Shown here in pieces: positions 1 to 8,857 of a stretch of 64,000 nt of DNA. This DNA is from Allobosea sp. BK604 (lineage in GTDB: Bacteria; Pseudomonadota; Alphaproteobacteria; Rhizobiales; Beijerinckiaceae). The stretch lies in contig NZ_SLZF01000008.1 in assembly GCF_004341515.1 (NCBI RefSeq), positions 344,572 to 408,571 of the forward strand. The letters are read 5' to 3'. The first letter of the stretch is position 1. Each line of letters opens with the position of its first letter. Below the pieces are notes generated by a model. The model saw only the letters and a list, made by a program, of their open reading frames with translations. It was not told the origin of the DNA and did no database searches. The translations under genes and the position numbers were made by a program.

Positions 1-257
1 AGGTGGTCAATATCAAGCGTGATCCCTTCGAGACCTCGATCGGTACGCAGTTCAAGACGCTCATGGGCATGGGCGGAACGATCGGATCGCCCTCCACCGC
101 CTATATCTACGATTGGAACATGCTGCCGATCGGCCAGGCGCTGTGGTTGAAGGAGCTGTTATCCTACAAGGACTTCCCGCCGATGCAGGATCCGGCGAGC
201 TACAACCTTGAGCAGGTGATGGACCAGATCAAGAATGCCAAGGGGCGGTCCGACTGA
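1..257 (+). CDS. Arylsulfatase-type sulfatase, C-terminal end only (5' end outside window)
   Basis: Only about the last 84 residues are visible; the reading frame runs in from the left edge, so the GTG at position 3 is probably internal. The motif KRDPFE near the beginning, followed by a 'YIYDWNMLPIGQAL' stretch and an 'FPPMQDPASYNLEQV' tail, matches the C-terminus of bacterial arylsulfatases, where a 'NLRRDPFE' strand precedes a short tail with a PP-x-Q-x-P-x-SFNLDQV pattern. The catalytic formylglycine motif (C/S-x-P-x-R) would lie upstream and cannot be checked. The assignment rests on this terminal pattern alone. Confidence 0.6.
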   Translation, partial: VVNIKRDPFETSIGTQFKTLMGMGGTIGSPSTAYIYDWNMLPIGQALWLKELLSYKDFPPMQDPASYNLEQVMDQIKNAKGRSD

Positions 258-581
258 ATTCCGGCGAAAGCGAGGAAGCGGCCATCCGCAATCGGGAGGC
301 CGCTTCCCTCGAGCCGAGCCTCATGACTGTCGGTCGTTCACCGCGGCGGCCGCGCGGATGAGACAGCAAGCCGGAGCGCGGCCAGATTCATCCGCAGCAA
401 GCCTGGCCGCGCCGACCGGTGCGGCCAGGCGTTTCGCCCGACAGGCTTCGTTCAATAGGGCGAGGACGACGGCCATTCGATCGAGCTGCCTAGCAGTCGG
501 CCGATATCGGCAGCATCCTTGGGTTGCATTTCGTGATGCGCTATGGTCTAGACCTTTCCTGAGCGGAAAGGTCATCGAGGG
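258..581. other. Intergenic gap without a recognisable gene
   Basis: Apart from the inverted repeat at 274-307 I see no gene here. Frames that stay open on either strand have Arg/Ala-rich translations with no family resemblance. The segment presumably carries the promoter of the Nudix gene, but I cannot place -35/-10 boxes with confidence. Confidence 0.5.
274..307 (+). terminator. Perfect 10-bp inverted repeat after the sulfatase gene
   Basis: GGAAGCGGCC at 274-283 pairs perfectly with GGCCGCTTCC at 298-307 across a 14-nt loop, 17 bases after the sulfatase stop. There is no T-run behind it, so it is at best a weak intrinsic terminator or a transcript-end stabiliser. Confidence 0.45.
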
Positions 582-1016
582 ATGGACGAAGGGCTGCGCA
601 CACAGGAGAAGGCTCGGCAGCAGTTCGGCGCCGTTCCGCTTCGCACGGCCGCGGACGGGTCGCTCGAAATTCTGCTGATCACCACGCGCACGACCGGACG
701 CTGGACCATCCCGAAGGGCTGGCCGATCAAGGGCCTGAAGGCCCATGAGGCCGCCGCGCGGGAAGCGCTGGAAGAGGCCGGCGCCATCGGAACGATCGAC
801 CGGACGCCGGTGGGCCGCTATCTCTATTGGAAGCGGATGGACGGATATTTCCAGCTCTGCGAGGTGGAGGCCTATCTGCTCACGGTCGAAAGCCAGCTCG
901 ACGACTGGCCGGAGCGCGACCAGCGGCGGCATGAATGGTTCAAGCTGAACGACGCTGCCGACCTGGTCGAGGAGCCGGGACTGAAGGCGGTGCTCCGTTC
1001 GCTCGACAGCGCCTGA
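582..1016 (+). CDS. Nudix hydrolase, 144 aa
   Basis: Hydrolyses a nucleoside diphosphate linked to another moiety. The Nudix box is seen as PKGWPIKG followed by REALEEAG (about residues 46-68). The REUxEExG core with the metal-binding glutamates is intact, while the first glutamate of the GX5E part is replaced by Leu, as I recall for the rhizobial 'PKGWPMKG' subgroup related to diphosphoinositol polyphosphate phosphohydrolases. A conserved 'RYLYWKRMDG' segment and an acidic C-terminus follow. The ATG is preceded by AAAGG and GAGGG. It stands alone between a sulfatase end and the RTX control region. The substrate cannot be told from sequence. Confidence 0.88.
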   Translation: MDEGLRTQEKARQQFGAVPLRTAADGSLEILLITTRTTGRWTIPKGWPIKGLKAHEAAAREALEEAGAIGTIDRTPVGRYLYWKRMDGYFQLCEVEAYLLTVESQLDDWPERDQRRHEWFKLNDAADLVEEPGLKAVLRSLDSA

Positions 1017-1606
1017 GGCGCGCGCATAGCGATCTGCGCAACCGTGAAAAGCGGGCATGGCCGATGTCGCGATCCAAGCTCGTCCCGAGAGGACGGTTAT
1101 GGGCGACGCCGATATCCGCTGGTGACGCCGGGTGAACCTACCACGGTCATCGTGCAGGTCGGGCCGCCGCCTTGTCCAGACATCCAGGCTGCGCGCTCGC
1201 CGGACGCCAAAAAAATCACTCAAATTTTCGCGTTGGGCCGCAGTCCCTTTCAAGTTAGTTCGACGGAAAATAGCCGGCGAATAACCTTCGGCAATACCGA
1301 ATGCGGGATAAGCAAAGCCGTGTTCAGCTAATCGAGTTCCGCGCTTAATATATCGAGTTCCGAATATAAGATAAATACGTGGTATCGGCCTATATTTTTA
1401 GCATTTAAACATCGTATTCTGAATTCAAGAAACCGTTAATCTTGCGTCATATTCATCGCCCATCCCGCGGCCAGAACATTGCTGTGGTTGGAAACACGCG
1501 ACCTCGGTCGCGCAGTGATCACCTGTTGGCTCCCACACCTTCGTTCGTCGCACCTGCGCGTTCCGCGCGCGGGCTGGTTGCCTTTTGACTTCGACGAGGA
1601 TTGCAC
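1017..1606. other. Long AT-rich control region before the RTX gene
   Basis: About 590 bases without a credible gene. The part from roughly 1205 to 1450 is clearly richer in A+T than the rest of the window, with runs such as TAATATAT and CATTTAAACATCG. This fits a promoter/upstream activating region for the large secreted protein at 1607. It includes a pair of 11-bp direct repeats, listed separately. Short open frames inside have no family resemblance. Confidence 0.6.
1331..1362. promoter_or_regulatory. Pair of 11-bp direct repeats 21 bp apart (candidate operator)
   Basis: ATCGAGTTCCG occurs at 1331-1341 and again at 1352-1362. The 21-bp period is two turns of B-DNA, so two protein subunits would sit on the same face. 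It lies about 245 bp upstream of the RTX start in the AT-rich region. That it is a binding site is an inference. Confidence 0.35.
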
Positions 1607-4600
1607 ATGGCTTTTGGTCCCGGTTCCATCGCTTTCACCGGCTACAGCGCGGACAGCGCCGACGCTGTCTCATTCGTCACCCTGACCGACATGCCCGCGG
1701 GGACGGTGATCTACTTCCACCAGGGCAAATGGGACGGGGATAGCTTCAAGAACGGCGGCGGTTCGCATTGGAGCTGGACCGCGACCAGCGATGTGCCGGC
1801 CGGCAGCGTCGTCAACATCGCCATGTCCGCCTCGGCGCCGCCGACCAGCAATATCGGGAGCCTTGCTGTTCAAAGCTCCGGCGGCACGATCAGCCTCTAT
1901 CTCGCCGATGCCCTCTATGCCTATGTCGGCGCGTCCAACGCTCCGGAGGCTTTCCTCGCCGCCATCAGCCCGAAAGACTTCCTGGGACAGTCTTATGACC
2001 CGCTGACGCTCGCGGGCACGGGCCTCGTCGAGGGCGAGACCGCCGTCGCCCTCGGAACCACCCTCCCATCGGGCTTTGCCGAGATCGGCGCCTATGACGG
2101 GCCGCGACTGGGTTCCGGCAGCTTCGCGGACTACCTGGCGCTGATCAACGACCCGGCCAACTGGATCTCGCAGAGCGCGCCCGGCACCGAGGCCTCCGAC
2201 GGGGTCGGCCCCGACGTGCCGTTCTCGCTCGCCGGCTTCTCGGACGATCCGAACGCCCAGTCGGTCAGCTTCGCCGCGGATTCCCTTCAGATCACGCAGG
2301 CCGAGGGCGATAGCGGCGACACGCTCTTCACCTATACCGTAACGCGGACCGGCGGCACGACCGGTACCATCCACTTCACCGGCTCGATCGGCCTGGCCGG
2401 ATTGACGGGCGCCGACGATTTCGGCGGCACCGTGCCCCTCAATTTCTCCGGCACGATCGCAGAGGGACAGAGCTCCGGCACGTTCACCGTGCGCGTTTCG
2501 GGTGACATGCAGTTCGAGCGCAGCGAGATCTTCAAACTCCTGTTGCAGACCGTCACCAATGTCGGCGGCCCTGATGCCGTTCTCGGCGAGGACACTCTGG
2601 CGGGCGGGACGGTCGTCAACGACGACCCGGCGCAGACGAGCATCGCCTTCGTCGGCATCAACACCGATGGCGGCGACAATCTCGCCTTCGTGGCCGTCTC
2701 GGGCATTGCCGCTGGCACCGTGATCTACTTCAGCGACAACGCCTGGAACGGCTCGGCCTTCACGGGCAGCGAAAGCGTGTGGAGCTGGACCGCCGGCTCC
2801 GACATCCCGGCCGGCACCGTCATCACGATGGACAAGCTGAACGTCGCGGGGGCTGCCTCCAGCAATCACGGCACGATCAGCTTCATCACCGGCAGCTCGG
2901 CCAATCTCGACGAGAACAATCTCGTCGAGCAGGTCTACGCCTATCTCGGCGCCCCGGGCCAGCCGAGCGCCTTCCTGACGGCGATCTCGAACGGCGCGCT
3001 CAGCCTGACGGGGACCGGTCTGACGGTCGGCGTCGACGCGCTCGCGCTGACCCCGGCGGGATCGGACATCGCCTATTATAACGGCCCGCGCACCGGCATG
3101 ACGACGATGGAGGAGTATCTCGCCGCCATCAACAACCCGGCGAACTGGCTCAAGCAGGACACCTCCGCCGACAACGCCAATGACGGCATCTTGCCGGAGC
3201 TGCCCTTCCCGGCACATTCGTTCTCGACAGATCCGAACGTGCAGGTCGTTCAGTTCGCGGCCGGCTCGCTCAACCTGGCCAAGAGCGAAGGCCAGAACGG
3301 CACCGAGACCGCCTTCACCTTCACCATCGAGCGCACCGGCGGCACCACGGGCGATGTCGCTTTCAGTGTCCGCGTTCCAGCCGGCACCTATGCGACCGCC
3401 GCCAACGGCGCCGATTTCGTCGGCGGCGCGCTGCCGATGATAACCGGCACGATTCCGGCCGGCGCGAGCTCGACGACCGTCACCATCCTGGTGAAGGGCG
3501 ACGGCCTGTTCGAAGTGGCCGAGCGCTTCCTGCTGGTGCTGGAGTCGGCGTCCAATCCGAATGCCAGCAGCATCGTCGTCGGCAACGACTCGATCGCCGC
3601 CGGCACGATCAACAATGACGACAGCGCCCCGACCAAGATCCTCGCCGGCGAGACCCACTCGGCGCTGATCAACGTCGCCACCCAGCTCGTCATCGACCAG
3701 GGCGGCAGCCTCGTGGTCCCGACAGGAAACGCCATCAACTGGCAGTCCGCGAGCGCCAATGTCGTGATCGAGAATTCCGGCCTGATCGGCGGCGGGATTA
3801 CCAGCGCCAACAACAATGGCGGCTCGTTCACGCTCAACAATCAGGCGACGGGCGTGATCCGGGGCGTGATCGACCTCGGCTCGGTCAAGGCGGGCACGCC
3901 GGTGACGCTGAACAATGCCGGCCGCATCGAATTGACGACCGACCGGATGGATCTCCGTGACGCCAAGGCCGGCCCGATCGTGGTCAACAACCTCGCCGGC
4001 GGCCTGATCCTGCAGACCACCGTCACTCCGGACGTCCTCCGTCCCGGCGCCGGCAGCGTCGTCAACAACTACGGCACGATCAAGCATGCCGACGGGCTGG
4101 TCGGCGGCGGCGACGGCGTCGATCTCGCCGCTGACGCCGGCAACGTGAACAACTATGCCGGTGGCGTCATCGAAGCCTCGCGCCATGCCGTCACCGGCGA
4201 CGGCAAGATGCGGGTCTACAACGAAGGCACGATGATCGGCCGCAACGGCTCGGCCGTGAACATGGACAATGACGGCACCGAAGCGGAGCGGGCTGTCATC
4301 ATCAACCGCGGCACCATGGAAGGCCGCTCGGCCAATCTCGCCGATAGCGATGGTGATGCCATCGATATCGACGGCCTGCTGACGCTGGACAACTATGGTC
4401 GCGTGGCCGGTCTGGGCCATAACGGCTACCATGACGGCGAGCCGAACGTGTCGGAGGGCATCGCCATCGGCGGCGGCATCATCCGCAACTATGCCGGCGG
4501 CGAGATCTACGGCCATGGCCGCGCGATCCAGATCGACAATTCGAGCAACGCCAACGCGCTCGGAGCGTCGACGATCACCAATGAAGGCCTGATCCGGGGC

Positions 4601-6142
4601 GCCGGCAACCTGCCGACCAATGTGACGCCGGCGGAGATCGCCCTGTTCGCCGAGCGCATGCGCGGCGGCGAGGCTATCAACATCGTCGGCAGCTTCGGCG
4701 ATACCCTGACCAACTCCGGCACCATCATCGGCGGCGTGAAGATGGGCGGTGGCGACGACGTGTTGACCAATTCCGGCACGATGACCGCGACCGGCGGCTC
4801 GGCGATCGACATGGGCGACGGCAACGACCGCGTGACGCTCGAAGCGGACGGGGAAGTCGCAGGCGCAATCCTGCTCGGCGCCGGCAACGACACGCTGACC
4901 GCCGTCTCCGGCGATATCGAGATCGATGGCGGCGCGGGCAACGACACCATCACTAGCGGCGAGGGCGACGATATCGTGTTCGGCGGCGCAGGCGACGATG
5001 TGCTCGATGGCGGCGAAGGCGACGACATCCTCTCCGGCGACGACGGCGACGATGTGCTGAAGGGCGGTGTCGGCGATGACGCGCTGATCGGCGGCATCGG
5101 CAACGATGTCCTGTTCGGCGGCGAGGGCGACGATGACCTGATCGGCGGCGAGGGGGTCGATACGGTCGATTACTCCGACGCGGCCGCGGCCATCGTGGTC
5201 GATCTCGCCGCCAACGCGGCCGAGGGTGACACGATCGGCTCCGATACGCTGACGGGCATCGAGAACGTCGTCGGCGGCGCCGGCAACGACCTGATCACCG
5301 GTGACGATCTCGCCAACGTGATCGACGGCGGGGCCGGGAACGACACGCTGAACGGTGGTGCGGGCGACGACCTCATCCTCGCCGGCGCCGGCGATGACGT
5401 CATCGACGGTGGCGCGGGCTTCGACACGCTCGACCTCTCCGGGCTCACCGGTCCTCTCTCGCTCGACTTCGCTCGGGGCCTCGTCTCGGGCGCCGGCATC
5501 GGTTCCGACCGCTTCTCGAATATCGAGCAGGTTCTGTTCGGTGCGGGCGATGACGTGCTGACCGGCGGCAATGGCAACGACGCCTTCGACGGCGGCGCCG
5601 GCAACGACACGCTGAAGGGCGGCGCCGGTGACGACACACTCTCGGGCGGTGAAGGCGACGACCTGCTCGACGGCGGCTCGGGCAACGATGCGCTCGATGG
5701 CGGCAACGGCATCGACACGATCAAGGCGGGCTCGGGCGATGACACGATCGATGCTGGCGCGGGCAACGACATCATCGATGCGGGCTCTGACAACGACATC
5801 GTCCTGGCCGGTGCCGGCGATGACAGCGTCGATGGCGGCTCGGGCGATGATCGGCTCACCGGCAGCGTCGGCGACGACGCCCTGACCGGTGGCTCGGGCC
5901 ATGACGTCTTCGTCTTCGCCGCGGGCTTCGGCAAGGATGCGATCGCCGATTTCAGGACGACGGGTTCCAGCTCGGACGTCATCGAGTTCGCGACCAATGT
6001 CTTCGCCGATTTCGGCGCGGCGATCGGTGCAGCTCATCAGGTCGGTGCGGACACCGTCTTCACGATCGATGCCGGCACCGCGCTGACACTGAAGAACGTT
6101 CAGCTCGCCAGCCTTCACGCCGACGATTTCCACTTCGTCTGA
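1607..6142 (+). CDS. Large secreted RTX / Calx-beta / beta-helix repeat protein, 1511 aa
   Basis: The ATG at 1607 is preferred over an in-frame TTG six bases earlier because GAGGA sits 6 nt before it. Order of parts: a ~215-residue beta-rich module (1-217) resembling the 'IAF-G-AD-G-D-AF' lamin-tail-like modules of secreted nucleases; a Calx-beta domain (about 218-340, ending in VVNDD); a second copy of the module (342-543) and of Calx-beta (544-672, ending INNDD); a parallel beta-helix-like region rich in 'NSG/NYG/NEG' turns (673-1100); and calcium-binding GGxGxDxUx nonapeptides (about 1103-1430). The hydrophobic C-terminus ends in DDFHFV, like type I secretion signals. No N-terminal signal peptide is seen, which fits type I export. 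No ABC/MFP exporter lies in the window. Likely a surface or biofilm protein; no enzymatic domain was recognised. Confidence 0.88.
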   Translation: MAFGPGSIAFTGYSADSADAVSFVTLTDMPAGTVIYFHQGKWDGDSFKNGGGSHWSWTATSDVPAGSVVNIAMSASAPPTSNIGSLAVQSSGGTISLYLADALYAYVGASNAPEAFLAAISPKDFLGQSYDPLTLAGTGLVEGETAVALGTTLPSGFAEIGAYDGPRLGSGSFADYLALINDPANWISQSAPGTEASDGVGPDVPFSLAGFSDDPNAQSVSFAADSLQITQAEGDSGDTLFTYTVTRTGGTTGTIHFTGSIGLAGLTGADDFGGTVPLNFSGTIAEGQSSGTFTVRVSGDMQFERSEIFKLLLQTVTNVGGPDAVLGEDTLAGGTVVNDDPAQTSIAFVGINTDGGDNLAFVAVSGIAAGTVIYFSDNAWNGSAFTGSESVWSWTAGSDIPAGTVITMDKLNVAGAASSNHGTISFITGSSANLDENNLVEQVYAYLGAPGQPSAFLTAISNGALSLTGTGLTVGVDALALTPAGSDIAYYNGPRTGMTTMEEYLAAINNPANWLKQDTSADNANDGILPELPFPAHSFSTDPNVQVVQFAAGSLNLAKSEGQNGTETAFTFTIERTGGTTGDVAFSVRVPAGTYATAANGADFVGGALPMITGTIPAGASSTTVTILVKGDGLFEVAERFLLVLESASNPNASSIVVGNDSIAAGTINNDDSAPTKILAGETHSALINVATQLVIDQGGSLVVPTGNAINWQSASANVVIENSGLIGGGITSANNNGGSFTLNNQATGVIRGVIDLGSVKAGTPVTLNNAGRIELTTDRMDLRDAKAGPIVVNNLAGGLILQTTVTPDVLRPGAGSVVNNYGTIKHADGLVGGGDGVDLAADAGNVNNYAGGVIEASRHAVTGDGKMRVYNEGTMIGRNGSAVNMDNDGTEAERAVIINRGTMEGRSANLADSDGDAIDIDGLLTLDNYGRVAGLGHNGYHDGEPNVSEGIAIGGGIIRNYAGGEIYGHGRAIQIDNSSNANALGASTITNEGLIRGAGNLPTNVTPAEIALFAERMRGGEAINIVGSFGDTLTNSGTIIGGVKMGGGDDVLTNSGTMTATGGSAIDMGDGNDRVTLEADGEVAGAILLGAGNDTLTAVSGDIEIDGGAGNDTITSGEGDDIVFGGAGDDVLDGGEGDDILSGDDGDDVLKGGVGDDALIGGIGNDVLFGGEGDDDLIGGEGVDTVDYSDAAAAIVVDLAANAAEGDTIGSDTLTGIENVVGGAGNDLITGDDLANVIDGGAGNDTLNGGAGDDLILAGAGDDVIDGGAGFDTLDLSGLTGPLSLDFARGLVSGAGIGSDRFSNIEQVLFGAGDDVLTGGNGNDAFDGGAGNDTLKGGAGDDTLSGGEGDDLLDGGSGNDALDGGNGIDTIKAGSGDDTIDAGAGNDIIDAGSDNDIVLAGAGDDSVDGGSGDDRLTGSVGDDALTGGSGHDVFVFAAGFGKDAIADFRTTGSSSDVIEFATNVFADFGAAIGAAHQVGADTVFTIDAGTALTLKNVQLASLHADDFHFV

Positions 6143-6163
6143 GCGTCACGGCCAATGCCAAGC

Positions 6164-6189
6164 GAAAGGGCGCCTTCCGGCGCCCTTTC
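6164..6189. terminator. Bidirectional hairpin between the RTX gene and hpaI-like gene
   Basis: GAAAGGGCGCC at 6164-6174 pairs with GGCGCCCTTTC at 6179-6189 around a TTCC loop (11 bp, no mismatch). It lies between two converging genes, 22 nt after the RTX stop. There is no long T-run, but the outer A/T pairs give some U-rich character on both strands. Confidence 0.7.
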
Positions 6190-6221
6190 CGATTCCGATC
6201 AGGTGGTCGCTCGGGGACGGC

Positions 6222-7013
6222 CTATTCTCTGTCTTCGCGACGGGGTGGCTTGAACTCCCGCGCCACTGCTTCGGTGCCCCGCGCCAGAATTCCGGCGTCG
6301 ATCGCCACCGCCGTGAAGAGCGTTCCCATCTCGATGCAACGCTTGGCGAAGGCGGTATCCGGCGTCAGGATGCCGGCGGGCTTGCCCACCGCGCGGATGC
6401 GCCGTATCGCGTCCTTGATCGCCGCCACGACCTCGGGATGGCCGGCATTGCCGACATGGCCGAAGCTGGCCGCCAGGTCGGCCGGGCCGATGAAAATGCC
6501 ATCCACGCCTTCGACCGCCGCGATCGCCTCGATCTGCTCCAGGGCTTCGCGCGTCTCGACCTGGACGAGCAGGCAAAGCTCGTCCGCTGCAAGCTTTCCA
6601 TAATCTGCGATCCGCCCGAAGCGCGTGGCGCGGGTCAATCCGGATACGCCGCGAATGCCGTCCGGCGGATATTGGATCGCCGCGACCGCCGCGCGCGCCT
6701 CGGCGGCATTCTGGACATAGGGTATCAGCAGGCTCTGCGCGCCGAGATCGAGAAAGCGCTTGATCAGCACGGCGTCGTTGCTCGCCGGGCGCACGATGGC
6801 CGAGACGTCGTAGGGCGCCACCGCCTGCAACTGGGCGAGCACCGTGAGCGGGTCGCCCGGCGAATGCTCGGTGTCGAACAGCAGCCAGTCATAGCCTGAG
6901 CCGGCCACCGCCTCCGCCGCATAGCTGCCGGGGAGGCTGCACCAGAGGCCGATCTGCTGGCGGCCCTCGCGCAGCGCGCGCTTGAAGCGGTTTTCCGGAA
7001 GCTTCATCACCAT
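6222..7013 (-). CDS. hpaI: HpcH/HpaI family aldolase (4-hydroxy-2-oxoheptanedioate aldolase type), 263 aa
   Basis: Class II, metal-dependent pyruvate aldolase: retro-aldol cleavage of a 4-hydroxy-2-oxo acid to pyruvate plus an aldehyde or semialdehyde. Similarity to E. coli HpaI is clear along the whole length (IGLW, YDWLL-D-EH, VRP, VQ-ETREA, GPADL). Expected active-site residues are present: His50 in DTEHS, Arg75 in VRP, and metal ligands Glu (QVETRE, about 154) and Asp (GPADLA, about 180). The start is either this ATG or the ATG two codons on, which has GAGG 7 nt upstream. It begins 3 nt after the hydratase stop, so the two are co-transcribed. The true substrate is unproven because ring-cleavage genes are missing. 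Confidence 0.88.
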   Translation of the reverse strand: MVMKLPENRFKRALREGRQQIGLWCSLPGSYAAEAVAGSGYDWLLFDTEHSPGDPLTVLAQLQAVAPYDVSAIVRPASNDAVLIKRFLDLGAQSLLIPYVQNAAEARAAVAAIQYPPDGIRGVSGLTRATRFGRIADYGKLAADELCLLVQVETREALEQIEAIAAVEGVDGIFIGPADLAASFGHVGNAGHPEVVAAIKDAIRRIRAVGKPAGILTPDTAFAKRCIEMGTLFTAVAIDAGILARGTEAVAREFKPPRREDRE

Positions 7014-7016
7014 GCC

Positions 7017-7799
7017 TCAGACGAAGGAGACGCCGATGGCCCCGAGCGGGCCGTAGTCGGCATGGATGATATCGCCCTTGCGAATGTCAACCGGCCTGGT
7101 GAAGGAGCCGCCGAGCACGATCTGGCCCTTCTTCAATCCCGCACCGACATCGCGGAGCTTATTGACCAGCCAGGCGATGCCCGCTGCCGGATGGCCCATG
7201 ATCGCCGCCGAGACGCCGGATTCCTCGATGATGCCGTTCTGCGAGAGCGTGGCGCCGATCCAGCGCACGTCGACATCGAAGGGGCGGATCGTACGGCCAC
7301 CGACGACGATCGCGCCGAAGGCGGCATTGTCCGCGATCGTATCGACGATCGCGCGCGGGACCTCCGTGCGATAGTCGATGATCTCCAGCGCCGGAACGAC
7401 GAATTCGGTCGCGCGCATCACATCGTAGATGCGGCAGCCCGGACCCGTGAGGTCCGCGCCCATGATGAAGGCGAGCTCGACCTCGAGGCGAGGCTTGATG
7501 AAGGCCTCGGTCCTGATCTGCGCGCCGTCATTGTAGAGCGCATCGTCGAGGATGCGGCCATAATCGGGCTCGCTGATCTTCGAGGCCATCTGCATCGCGC
7601 GCGAGGTCAGCCCGATCTTGTGGCCCGCGACGCGCGCGCCATTCGCGATGCGGGCCTCGGCCCAGAGATCCTGGACGCGATAGGAATCGGCGATCTCCAT
7701 CTCGGGAAACAGCTTGGAAAGCTGGGTGCAGGGCTTGCGCTCGCGCTCGGCCCTGAGGATGAGGTCTGCGGCCTTGCGGCGATCGTCTTCGCTAAGCAT
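7017..7799 (-). CDS. hpaH: 2-oxo-hept-3-ene-1,7-dioate hydratase (HpaH family), 260 aa
   Basis: Hydrates a 2-oxo-alkenoate to the 4-hydroxy-2-oxo acid used by the aldolase encoded next, the penultimate step of homoprotocatechuate meta-cleavage. The protein follows E. coli HpaH nearly throughout: GHKIGLTSRAMQ, ISEPDYG, PRLEVELAF, ALEIID, ISDNAA-like 'IADNAAF', HPA-GIAWL and the LGGSFTRPV tail. The acidic metal ligands in the E-x-E motif (LEVELAF) and the Asp of EIID are seen. Length matches the family (about 265). It is upstream of hpaI in the same minus-strand unit. Confidence 0.9.
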   Translation of the reverse strand: MLSEDDRRKAADLILRAERERKPCTQLSKLFPEMEIADSYRVQDLWAEARIANGARVAGHKIGLTSRAMQMASKISEPDYGRILDDALYNDGAQIRTEAFIKPRLEVELAFIMGADLTGPGCRIYDVMRATEFVVPALEIIDYRTEVPRAIVDTIADNAAFGAIVVGGRTIRPFDVDVRWIGATLSQNGIIEESGVSAAIMGHPAAGIAWLVNKLRDVGAGLKKGQIVLGGSFTRPVDIRKGDIIHADYGPLGAIGVSFV

Positions 7800-7850
7800 C
7801 GGGGTCTCTTTTCAGCGCGGGAGCATCGGTCCGGGGGGCGACGGTCGCTC

Positions 7851-8747
7851 TCAGGCAGCGCCCGGCCTGGCGCCGTTGCGTCCGAGAAGGCGGTCGCCAT
7901 TGCGCCATTCGCCGATGTTCCGCTCGGAGACCCACTGCGCGAGCTCGTCGTGCCGGACGATCCAGACGCCTGGAAAACCCTTGATATAACGCAGGATGCG
8001 GTCGAGCTGCGCCGCCATCAGTGGCCGCCCGCCGAAATGGCAATGCAAGGTGATGTTGAGATAGGGCGTCGGCTCGTTCTCGTAGAGATAGTCGAACGTG
8101 TCCTTGTAGACCTCGAACCAGTCGCGCGGATTGGCGCGCAGGACGCGATGATCCGCGAAATCCGTATGCGGGATCGCCACCAGCCGGCCGGACTCCGTAT
8201 CGACGCAGAAGGGCAGATCGATATGATTGTAATCGCCGTACCAGAGGAAGCCGGCCTCGGCGATCAGACTCTCCGTGCTTGCCGTCGGCGCCAGGACGGG
8301 GCTGAGCCAGCCCTTGGGAGGCGCTCCCGTCAGCTTCTTGAAGACGTCGACGCATTTCTGGATGAGAGCCCTTTCCTGATCCGGGTTCAGATAGGCCATC
8401 AGCGCATCCTGCGTATAGGAATGGGCCGCGACCTCGTGGCCCGTCTTCAGCATCGCCTCGACCGCATCGGGGACAAGTTCCATCGAATGCGCGTTGGACA
8501 CGAAGGTCGAGGGGACCTGGTGATCGTTGAGGATCTTCAGCAGCCGCCAGACGCCGTTGCGGGTTCCGTAGGTGCCCCAGGTCATCGCGGCGCGATCATG
8601 GGTGCCCGGCTTCAGCGAGGTGGTCTGGACCGAGAATGGTGGTCCCTGGTCGCCGGACCAGGTTTCCAGCAGGCACGTCACGACGACGGCAATCCGGGCA
8701 CCGTTCGGCCAGGCAAATCCATTCACGTCAGGGGGCGACGCAACCAT
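7851..8747 (-). CDS. Polysaccharide deacetylase (CE4/NodB-fold) family hydrolase, PuuE-like, 298 aa
   Basis: Belongs to the NodB-homology fold, in the subgroup that includes the allantoinase PuuE rather than true sugar deacetylases. Seen: 'ARIAVVVTCLLETW' (strand 1), 'STFVSNAHSMEL', 'GHEVAAHSYTQD', 'LSPVLAPTASTESLI' and 'LHCHFGGRP' near the C-terminus. The usual metal triad is not intact: motif 1 lacks the DD pair (TCLLET), and the H-S/T-x-x-H motif reads HSYTQ. PuuE is likewise known as a recruited deacetylase relative that does not follow the metal scheme. No signal peptide, so cytoplasmic. Its place with HpaH/HpaI suggests a C-N or amide hydrolysis step on a small molecule; this is inference. 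Confidence 0.78.
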   Translation of the reverse strand: MVASPPDVNGFAWPNGARIAVVVTCLLETWSGDQGPPFSVQTTSLKPGTHDRAAMTWGTYGTRNGVWRLLKILNDHQVPSTFVSNAHSMELVPDAVEAMLKTGHEVAAHSYTQDALMAYLNPDQERALIQKCVDVFKKLTGAPPKGWLSPVLAPTASTESLIAEAGFLWYGDYNHIDLPFCVDTESGRLVAIPHTDFADHRVLRANPRDWFEVYKDTFDYLYENEPTPYLNITLHCHFGGRPLMAAQLDRILRYIKGFPGVWIVRHDELAQWVSERNIGEWRNGDRLLGRNGARPGAA

Positions 8748-8857
8748 CTCGGAGACTCCAATCCATCATAAGGTCATAGGCAGATCTCGCGGCCGGTCCG
8801 TCGAAGCGTTCCCGCGCTCCGGCCACGATCGTTCGTTGACGCGAATACGCTTGACGT

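Noticed and set aside
4917..5900. Regular GC-rich repeats that look like a tandem or CRISPR-like array at DNA level
   Set aside because: They encode GGxGxDxUx nonapeptides in frame and vary in sequence, so they are RTX coding repeats.
1670..6133. Open frame of about 1487 codons antisense to the RTX gene
   Set aside because: Mirror of the high-GC repeat coding strand; translation is Arg/Ala/Asp/Val-rich with no family similarity.
1607..6142. RTX protein as a haemolysin or protease
   Set aside because: No catalytic or pore-forming domain is visible; only repeats and a secretion-type C-terminus.
7062..8771. Long open frame opposite hpaH and the deacetylase-like gene
   Set aside because: Low-complexity, no known domain; the minus-strand genes there are well supported.
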